The notes below the pieces were generated by a model. The model made no database searches, had not been told where the DNA came from, and worked only from the letters and a program-made list of their open reading frames with translations. Below, piece after piece: positions 54,429-62,258 of a stretch of 64,000 nt of DNA. Location: contig CAWFPJ010000012.1 of NCBI GenBank assembly GCA_963817515.1, positions 372,001 to 436,000 on the forward strand, in the 5' to 3' direction. This stretch comes from DATMNI01 sp963817515 (GTDB lineage: Bacteria; Acidobacteriota; Terriglobia; Bryobacterales; Bryobacteraceae). Both the position numbers and the translations under genes were made by a program. Numbering within the stretch: position 1 is the stretch's first letter; every line of letters starts with the position of its first letter.

Positions 54429-56805
54429 TCAAGGCAGACATTTCGGAAACAGCATTTCGTACAACCCGTTCGCGCAGGCGCACAGCCGGTCGGGGGAAGC
54501 GGAGGGTGTCAGCCGCGCCACGGCGCAGCGCACCGCCAGATCGTGCGAACCGAGTGCCATGGCGGTTTGCAGCTTCTGCCTGGCTTCGCGGGGCTGGCCA
54601 CGCTCCAGCAGCAGGCCGTGGACCAGGTATGGCCGATCCCATTCGGGCCACTGGGTTTCAATATCCTTCAGTACTTTCTCCGCGGCGGAATTCCGTTCCA
54701 TCAAAGCCAGCACCATCGCGTTAGTAAGCAGCAGATCCGGACTGGCGCGGTCGGCCTTGGCAAGCAGATCGAGCGCCAGTTCCTTGCGGTCGTGGCGCAC
54801 CAACAAGAGAGCGGCCTGCTGGGTAAGCTGAGGACGGGAGATCGAAAGCCTGAGTCCCCGCTCCAGAACTCTTACCGCTTCGTCACCCTGCCCGGCCGCA
54901 TCAAGAATGCTGGCCTTTAAGACCAGGTAGTCTCCAGAATGTTCCTTGCCCGGCACCTGTTCGAGCGTGCGCAGCGCCGTGGCCGGCCCTTCCAGGAAGA
55001 AGAGTGCGATGGCCAGGTCCAGATTGGCGGCCGGTGCCGCGGCTGCGGCGCGCTCCAGGAATTCCCGCGCCAGCGCATATTGCTCGAAGCCCAGCAGGAA
55101 GCTCCCGGCATCCTGCCAGATGCGGGTCTCCGCATTCCGTGTGAGCAGGACGCGGAATTCGGAGGAAGCCTCATCCACTCTGCCCTCCGTCAGAAGCAGA
55201 CTGGCCAAATGCAATTGCAGCTCGGGGTCATCCGGATGGGTATGCGCATCCTGACGAAGGCGCTCGATCTCGCGCTTGCTGCGTTCGGCCGCGGAAAGGC
55301 CGGCGGATTCGATCATTCCAGCCTGTTTCCAGGGCCCGCGGACCCTCGGCCGGCCGGATGCTCTGGAATTTGCTCAGGTATTGCCCGGCTTCCTCTTCAT
55401 GGCCCAACTCCATCAGAGCGCGGCCCAGGTGCATCAGAATTTCGGGATCGTCGGGCGAGATCGACACAGCCTGACGCAGGACTTTCTCGGCGTCCGCGGG
55501 CCGGTCGAGAGAAAGATAGGCCGATCCGAGTTGATCCAGTGCGCGGAAATCCCGGGGATTGACGTCGAGTGCCTTCTGAAAGTGGGGGATGGCTTCCGCC
55601 GTCCGGCCGAGGCGGTTGAGCAGCCAGCCACGGTCAACGTGAGCCGCCGCGAATTCCGGATTCAGGCGCAGCGCCGTCGCCAACTGGTCCAGGGCCTCTT
55701 GCGGATGATCGCGCCACGAGAGCTGCGACAGATCGTAATGGCCCAATGGATCGCCCGGGTGCTTTTGGATGTACCAGGCCAGCTCTTTCAAACCTTCCGC
55801 CTGCCGGGCATCTGTGTATCCACAGATCAGGGCGCGATCGCGGCGCGCCGCATCGTCGGTGGGCCGGAGCCGGAGATAGTCATCGTAAGCGAGGGCCGCA
55901 TCCCCGTAGTATTCGCCGCTCTGGGCAGCATGCGCGAGCGCCAGCGGAATCTCGGGGCGGCGGGGATCCAGCTGTTTGGCTTGGACCAAAAGATAAATGG
56001 CCCGGGCGTAGTCCTTCAAGCCGGCGTTGACTTCCGCCAGTTCCAGCAGCGCGTCCACATTGCCGGGCTGAAGCTTGACCGCAATTTCCAATACATGGAG
56101 GGCGCGGTCGTAGTGCTTGGCGCGCGCGGCGGCGCGGCCCAGGTTGAACAGAACGTCGAAATCCTCGGGGCGTTCCACCAGAAGCCTGTTGAATTCCGCC
56201 TCAGCTCGATCGTAAGCTCCGATTCTGGCGCAGGTCAGTCCGTAAAGGAAACCCAGCCGCTGGTCGCCGCCGATCTCCTTCTTCAAGCCGTCCAGGATTG
56301 TCATTGCCGCACTTTGCTTTCCTGCCCAATAGAGAGCCTCGGCGTGCAGCATCCCGGTGGCCGGCTGCGCATCGCTCACCCGGGCCAAATACGCAAGCGC
56401 CCGCGTTCCTTGATGCCGGTCCGTGGCGATGCGGGCCAGTTGAAGGTTGGCATTCGCGTGTTGCGGGTTAAGCTTGAGAACACGCTCGAAATACGAGCCG
56501 GCCTTTTCCGCATCCCCGCACAAAACGTAGTGGTTGCCCAGGTTATTCAAGAGCGCCGGCGAAGGCGTGCCCTGCGCCAGCGCTTGCTGATAGAAGCGCT
56601 CCGCTTCGCTGCACTGGTGTGCCTCATCCAACCGGGCGGCCTGCCGGAGGGCACTATCCTGCGCCGCCGCATTCGATGCGAAGTATACGAGCAAAAACAG
56701 AATGAAGCCCGTGTGCCCAAACGGTCTCGGGATTTGCGAACCCCGACGCTCGCGGCTCCGATCCGAGCCCCGACCGTAAGGGAGGCGGCCACGTTCTTGG
56801 ACCAT
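54429..56805 (-). CDS. Large TPR-repeat protein, frame broken by one base
   Basis: A secreted or membrane-anchored tetratricopeptide protein of about 792 residues after correction. Near the N-terminus HTGFILFLLVYFASNAAAQ is a signal-like segment. The rest is a long series of TPR helices, for example PALLNNLGNHYVLCGDAEKA, DFDVLFNLGRAAARAKHYDR and FRALDQLGSAYLSLDRPADA. The frame is lost at AA (plus strand TT 55316-55317); removing one base gives LETGWMIESAGLSAAERSKR and continues as more TPRs to FPKCLP. The first about 20 residues, GRLPYGRGSDRSRERRG, are encoded by a copy of the dispersed repeat, so the true start may differ; no better start is visible. It is divergent from the FG-GAP gene. TPRs usually scaffold protein complexes; partners unknown. 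Confidence 0.75.
56763..56786 (-). repeat. Dispersed GC-rich repeat, copy 2
   Basis: Read on the minus strand this matches copy 1 at 6040-6062 except at about three positions. It is flanked by a near-palindrome (GGCTCGGATCGGAGCC) and lies within the predicted first codons of the TPR gene, giving the peptide PYGRGSDRSRE. Confidence 0.55.
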
Positions 56806-56860
56806 TTGTCGCCAGTATTATACACTGGGATGCTTTGGCCGATTGACTGGTTCGGACGAT

Positions 56861-58567
56861 ATGAGCCCGGTGTTGCGTCTGCTTTTCCGTTCGATTTGCG
56901 CAATCATCGGAGCCGGCGCCGCGCTCTGGCTGTCTCTGGGGGGAGGAGTGCGGGCCGCGGCCAGGCGTCCACACTTCACCGACATAGCCTCGCGTTCCAA
57001 AATCTCGTACATCACGAACAACAACTACACCGGCCGAAAATACTTCCCACAGACCATGTGCGGCGGAATCGGCATTCTGGATTACGACAACGACGGCAAG
57101 ATGGACATCTTCTTCAGCAACGGCGCCCGGTTGCCGGAGCTGAAAAAGACTGACTCGTCGTTCTATAACTCCCTCTGGCGTAACAAGGGAGACGGCACGT
57201 TCGAGGATGTCACTGTCAAAGCCGGCGTTACCGGTGAGAACCTCGATTTCAGCTATGGCGTCGCAGTGGGTGACTATGACAACGATGGCTGGCCGGACCT
57301 GTTCATCGCCAACACGGGCAAGAATACGTTGTATCACAACAACGGGAATGGAACCTTCACCGATGTGACCGGCGTGTCCGGGTTAGGAGCCAAGCCCCCC
57401 AAGACGCTTAGTGTTCAGGCAGCGTGGTTTGACTATGACAACGATGGGCTTCTCGATCTGGTTGTCTCTAACTACACTTTGTGGACTCCGCAGGAGGACC
57501 GGCGCTGCACCGTCCGGGGGGCGGAGTCATACTGCCACCCGAAGATGTACACGACCGTGCCCAACCGCATGTATCACAATCTTGGCAACGGCAGATTTGA
57601 AGACGTGACGGATAAGTCAGGTTTCGGAAAAGTTTCGGGCAAAGGCATGGGGATCGGCATCGCCGATTTTAATAATGATGGCTGGATGGATGTTTTTATC
57701 GCCAACGACACCGAGCGCAATTTCCTCTTCCTGAACCGGCGGAACGGTACCTTCCAGGAAGTGGGACTGGAATTGGGCGTAGCCTACAACGAAAACGGCG
57801 CGACTGTTTCGGCGATGGGCGCCGATGCCAAGGACTATGACAACGACGGTTTCGTAGACATCTTCTATAACAATCTGATGGGGCAAACCTGGGCCCTCTT
57901 TCGCAACCAGCGGGGAAAGTATTTCCGGTATTCCTCGCCGGCCGCGAAGATCGTCCAGTTGAGCCAACGGTTTTCGGGCTGGAGCAACGGCTTCATCGAT
58001 TACGACAACGACGGTTGGAAGGACATTTTCTCGGCCAACGGCGATATCGATGACCTCACTCCCGCCTCTCCCCAACACGACACAATGTTTGAGAACCAGG
58101 GAGGCAAGGAGTTCACTGACGTATCCTCAGACATGGGCGGGGACTTCCTGCGAACAGGGTACCAGCGCGGCTCAGCGTTTGTGGACCTCAACAACGACGG
58201 TTTCATGGACCTGGTAGTCACATCGCTGAACCAAAAGCCGCGCATCCTTCTCAACTCCGCCGACAATGGCAATCACTGGCTGTTATTGAAGCTGGTCGGC
58301 CACAAAAGTAACCGCGATGCTATTGGCGCCGCGGTTCAAGTCACTACTCCTTCGGGCCGCACGCTCTACAATCATGTGACCGGTTCCGTCGGCTTCCTGT
58401 CGACCAGTGACCTGCGATTGCATTTCGGACTGGGGCCGGAAACCCGGGCCGCGGCAATCGAGATTCGGTGGCCGGGCGGAGCGGTACAGACCCTCAAGGA
58501 CGTCGCCGGCGATCGACTCTTGTACGTAGAAGAGCCGTTGGGTGGAAATAAAGAAGAGCCGCACTGA
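56861..58567 (+). CDS. Secreted FG-GAP/VCBS-repeat protein with ASPIC/UnbV domain
   Basis: A 568-residue exported protein. After a signal peptide (SPVLRLLFRSICAIIGAGAA) come at least six calcium-binding-like blades with the pattern D-Y/F-D-N-D-G-x-x-D: LDYDNDGKMDIFFSNG, GDYDNDGWPDLFIANT, FDYDNDGLLDLVVSNY, ADFNNDGWMDVFIAND, KDYDNDGFVDIFYNNL, IDYDNDGWKDIFSANG and VDLNNDGFMDLVVTSL, forming an integrin-like propeller. The C-terminal part is an ASPIC/UnbV domain (NHWLLLKLVGHKSNRDAIGA ... HFGLGPETRAAAIEIRWPGG). Molecular function of such proteins is not established; they frequently neighbour TPR and TonB-receptor genes in acidobacteria. ATG preferred over an upstream in-frame start. Confidence 0.9.
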   Translation: MSPVLRLLFRSICAIIGAGAALWLSLGGGVRAAARRPHFTDIASRSKISYITNNNYTGRKYFPQTMCGGIGILDYDNDGKMDIFFSNGARLPELKKTDSSFYNSLWRNKGDGTFEDVTVKAGVTGENLDFSYGVAVGDYDNDGWPDLFIANTGKNTLYHNNGNGTFTDVTGVSGLGAKPPKTLSVQAAWFDYDNDGLLDLVVSNYTLWTPQEDRRCTVRGAESYCHPKMYTTVPNRMYHNLGNGRFEDVTDKSGFGKVSGKGMGIGIADFNNDGWMDVFIANDTERNFLFLNRRNGTFQEVGLELGVAYNENGATVSAMGADAKDYDNDGFVDIFYNNLMGQTWALFRNQRGKYFRYSSPAAKIVQLSQRFSGWSNGFIDYDNDGWKDIFSANGDIDDLTPASPQHDTMFENQGGKEFTDVSSDMGGDFLRTGYQRGSAFVDLNNDGFMDLVVTSLNQKPRILLNSADNGNHWLLLKLVGHKSNRDAIGAAVQVTTPSGRTLYNHVTGSVGFLSTSDLRLHFGLGPETRAAAIEIRWPGGAVQTLKDVAGDRLLYVEEPLGGNKEEPH

Positions 58568-58703
58568 GCCGCTCACACTCGATGCTACAGAGTAAGTCGT
58601 GTACAGGTATTCACCTGAGTGTCTGTTTCAAGTATTTACCTTGACACCGAAAGTGAAAGCGTTTACGATTTGATCGATCGTCACAAACGGGGAGGTGACA
58701 TCC

Positions 58704-61700
58704 ATGGGTCAACCGGTATCTTGTCATGCCGGACAGATCGCAAGAGGGGTCCGCTGCTTGCGCGCCGCAGCTCGAACTATAGTAGGTGCGCTGATTGCGC
58801 TCACTCTTACCGCAGTATTATCTGCTCAGGACTACCGCGGACGAATCCAGGGCGTTGTTCGCGATTCCAGCCAGGCGGTAATTGCAGGTGCGACTGTCAC
58901 GTTGCTCAACCTCAATACCGGTATATTCGCGGTTCGCCAAAGCAACGAGACGGGCCATTATATTTTCGACCTGGTTGAGCCTGGCTCCTACAGTGTCACG
59001 GTGGAGAACCCGGGCTTCACCAAGTTCGTGCAGGGAACCGTGCCCCTGGCTGCGCGCGGAGACATCACTGTGGACGCTACGCTGAGGACCGGCGACGTCC
59101 GTGAAACCGTAACTGTTGCGGGCGAGGCAAGCCAGGTACAGTTCACCACGAGCAAACTGGAAACCACCGTCGAGGCCAACCTTGCGCAGCAGATACCGCA
59201 GCTTTATCGCAGCCCGTTCGTACTGGCGACGCTCGACCCCTCAGTGCTCAAGGACGATACCCAAACCGAATACAACCCGTTCAACAGTTGGGGGCCCGGA
59301 CGCATGAGTGTCGGCGGCGGTGCTAACTTCTCGAATGACCTGCAGGTGGATGGCAGCCGGGTCGGCATCAGCGTCAAGACCGGCTATGTTCCTACGCCAG
59401 ACATGGTCCAGGAAGTTACCGTCTCACAGAACACGGTGGATGCCGAGTTCGGTCATGGCTCCGGTTCGGCCATCTCCATTGTCACCAAAGGGGGAACCAA
59501 CCAGATCCACGGGAGCGCTTATTACTACGGCCGCTATCCGTGGGCTGCCGCCGTCTCCGATCGTCAGTTCCGCACCGTCAACCAGGACCGGCAACAGATG
59601 TACGGGGGCACGGTGGGGCACCGGATTCTGAAGAACCGGCTGTTCAACTTCGTGTCCTATGAGGGCTGGAAATGGGCGCAGGCTGCCGCTCCGTATACCG
59701 CTACCCTTCCGACGGATCTCGAACGCCAGGGGAATTTCTCACAGTCGATTAACGCCGCGGGCGCGCTAAATGTCATCTATGACCCGGCGACGACGCAGAC
59801 GTCTGCCAACGGCAGCACCATCACGCGCACGCCCTTCGCCGGCAACATCATTCCCGCCAACCGTCAGGATCCGGTTGCGGTGAAGTATATGGGGGCGTTG
59901 TGGAAACCCAATGGGCCGGGCCAAGGCTACGACCATCTCTTGAATTACGTCACCTCCTTGCCCGTCAACTATCCGTACAAGAATTTTGCCGATCGCGTAG
60001 ATTTCCATGTCAATGACAAGCTCACTGTGGGCTTCCGCGCGCAAATCTTCCGGACTCCAGCGTCGGTCGGGAATCCGACTGGCTCTCCGCTCTTCGACAA
60101 TGACCGGGGTAGCGAACGTGATGGCAACACTTATTCAGGTACTGTGACCTACACGATTAACCCGAGGACGGTGATTAGCGGAAGCGTCGATTATCACGAC
60201 TTTACCGATGCTTCGCGGTTCGCCACTCAGGACCCGGCCTGGACATTTCCCTCGGTGTTTCCGAACTCCGATTTCTATAAGGCGTTATACGCGGATCAGA
60301 CCATCCCGAAGTTGGATGTGCGCATGTCTATCAGTGGCGATGGCGGCCGGTGGGTCAATATGGGACCGGGTGGAGGATACTGGAATCAAAAACCCAGCGG
60401 CAACGGCCTGGACATCAAGATCGCGCGGCAGCAGGGATCGCACTACTTGAAGGCGGGCTTCGAGACTCTCGGCACGCATGCGCCGAGTCTGCTCCAGCAA
60501 TCCAATCCGGGCTTCGGATTCAACGGAGATATCACCAACTCCACGTATGTCAACCCCAATCAGGCGGTGGCTGGCAATCCCTACGCTTCGTTCCTGCTCG
60601 GCGCCGTCGTGCCCATCGGCGCCAGCGCCAGCGGCTGGGACAGCAACGAAACCTCCATGCCCAGCCTGATTACTCCGAACACCTCCACCCGCTTCTTCGG
60701 TGGGTATGTGAATGACGATTTCAAGGTCAACAAAGATCTGACATTGAACCTGGGCCTTCGCTACGAGTTCGAGCAGCCGTACTCGGAAGCGCAGAACCGG
60801 CTCACCGCTCCCCTCGACCTCACCAAGCCCATACCCGAGCTCCAGAACGTCCAGATGCCCGCCGCGTTAAAGCAGTTTTACCCCGGCTCGTGGATCATGA
60901 ACGGAGCGTTCCAGTTCACCACCAGCGGCCACCCAGGGGCCTGGAATGCCGGCTTGGGCACGCTGTCGCCGCGCTTGGGCTTGGCGTATCGCCTGAACGA
61001 CAGGACGTCTCTACGCGCCGGATACGGCCGCTACGTCACTCCGTGGAACATGAATGCGGCCGCGGCCGATCAGTTCAGCGCTCCCTTGACCGGGTTCTCA
61101 AACTATACAGATGCCGCTCCCACGGTTCAGGGCCTTCCCCAGATGCAGCTGTCGAATCCCTTCACATCTGCCTTCCCGATAGTTCCCTCTTACGGTAAAT
61201 CGTACGGAACCTATACCGGGCTTGGGGGCGGCCTGACTTACTTCCTGGGGGATCGTCCCCACGCTTACAGTAACCGTCTGAACGTCTCCATTCAGCGTCA
61301 GCTGCCTCAGAGTATCATCCTGGACGTGACTTACTTCCTGAATCTGTCGAATCACATCAGCACAGTCAATTACGATATCAATCAGGTCGATCCACGGATC
61401 GCATTACAATACGGAGCCGCCACCAATGTGCAGGTAGCCAATCCGTTCTATCAACTGCCGATCCCCAACCAATCCCCAGGCGCGTTGTGGAACCAGCCAA
61501 CGGTCTCCGTCCTGACACTGGCGCGGCCGTATCCACAGTACTCCGGCGCCTTGACTGTGATCGACGGCGTCAACGGCGGAGACATGACCTATCACTCCCT
61601 TCAGATTAAGGGAGTGAAGTCTTTCAGCAACGGTTACACGCTGTTGGTTGCTTATAACTACCACGTCCAGGCCAATCAACAGTTCTACGACAACGTGGAC

Positions 61701-62249
61701 ACTTACCTGAAGAAATGGACTTCAGAAGACTCGGGCACACCCCGCCACCGATTGACGGCATCCGGTACCTGGATGATTCCCGTTGGCAAGGGCCGCAAGT
61801 TCATGCCCGGAGCTTCCCGGTTGCTCGACGCTTTGATCGGCGGCTGGAACCTGGCAGGCACGGGTACTTTCCACTCCGGCACCCTGCTGAACTTCGGCGG
61901 AATGCTGGTGAACGGCAACCCGGCAATTTCCAACCCCGGACCCAGCGGCTGGTTCAATACCTCGGTGTTCAGTCAGTTGCCCGCCTACACCAGGCGCACG
62001 AACCCGTGGTACTACTCCGACATCAGGGGCCCCAAGTTTTTCAACATTGACGGCACTTTGAATAAGGATTTCGCGGTTACCGACAAGATCCGGTTCCAGT
62101 TGCACATGGATGCTTTCAACGCCCTGAACAACATGAACTTTAACAATCCGAACATGAGTGTCACCAGTAGTCAGTTCGGAAAATCCACGGATATCTATCC
62201 GCAGGATTTCGGCCGCCGCCTGCAACTCGGGCTTCGGTTGGAATTCTAG
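58704..62249 (+). CDS. Large Oar-like TonB-dependent receptor with carboxypeptidase-regulatory domain
   Basis: A 1181-residue outer-membrane receptor. The start is fixed by a strong Shine-Dalgarno GGGGAGGTGA five bases before the ATG; a GTG three codons upstream would overlap it. Signal-like TIVGALIALTLTAVLSAQ is followed by the carboxypeptidase-regulatory sandwich (YRGRIQGVVRDSSQAVIAGA, about 45-130), a plug region (AEFGHGSGSAISIVTKGGTN) and a barrel ending GRRLQLGLRLEF with a terminal Phe. It imports large ligands with TonB energy; the ligand is unknown. The stop precedes the PD40/heme gene by nine bases, so the two are probably one operon, with the FG-GAP gene 136 bases upstream. Confidence 0.88.
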   Translation: MGQPVSCHAGQIARGVRCLRAAARTIVGALIALTLTAVLSAQDYRGRIQGVVRDSSQAVIAGATVTLLNLNTGIFAVRQSNETGHYIFDLVEPGSYSVTVENPGFTKFVQGTVPLAARGDITVDATLRTGDVRETVTVAGEASQVQFTTSKLETTVEANLAQQIPQLYRSPFVLATLDPSVLKDDTQTEYNPFNSWGPGRMSVGGGANFSNDLQVDGSRVGISVKTGYVPTPDMVQEVTVSQNTVDAEFGHGSGSAISIVTKGGTNQIHGSAYYYGRYPWAAAVSDRQFRTVNQDRQQMYGGTVGHRILKNRLFNFVSYEGWKWAQAAAPYTATLPTDLERQGNFSQSINAAGALNVIYDPATTQTSANGSTITRTPFAGNIIPANRQDPVAVKYMGALWKPNGPGQGYDHLLNYVTSLPVNYPYKNFADRVDFHVNDKLTVGFRAQIFRTPASVGNPTGSPLFDNDRGSERDGNTYSGTVTYTINPRTVISGSVDYHDFTDASRFATQDPAWTFPSVFPNSDFYKALYADQTIPKLDVRMSISGDGGRWVNMGPGGGYWNQKPSGNGLDIKIARQQGSHYLKAGFETLGTHAPSLLQQSNPGFGFNGDITNSTYVNPNQAVAGNPYASFLLGAVVPIGASASGWDSNETSMPSLITPNTSTRFFGGYVNDDFKVNKDLTLNLGLRYEFEQPYSEAQNRLTAPLDLTKPIPELQNVQMPAALKQFYPGSWIMNGAFQFTTSGHPGAWNAGLGTLSPRLGLAYRLNDRTSLRAGYGRYVTPWNMNAAAADQFSAPLTGFSNYTDAAPTVQGLPQMQLSNPFTSAFPIVPSYGKSYGTYTGLGGGLTYFLGDRPHAYSNRLNVSIQRQLPQSIILDVTYFLNLSNHISTVNYDINQVDPRIALQYGAATNVQVANPFYQLPIPNQSPGALWNQPTVSVLTLARPYPQYSGALTVIDGVNGGDMTYHSLQIKGVKSFSNGYTLLVAYNYHVQANQQFYDNVDTYLKKWTSEDSGTPRHRLTASGTWMIPVGKGRKFMPGASRLLDALIGGWNLAGTGTFHSGTLLNFGGMLVNGNPAISNPGPSGWFNTSVFSQLPAYTRRTNPWYYSDIRGPKFFNIDGTLNKDFAVTDKIRFQLHMDAFNALNNMNFNNPNMSVTSSQFGKSTDIYPQDFGRRLQLGLRLEF

Positions 62250-62258
62250 TTCGGCGCG

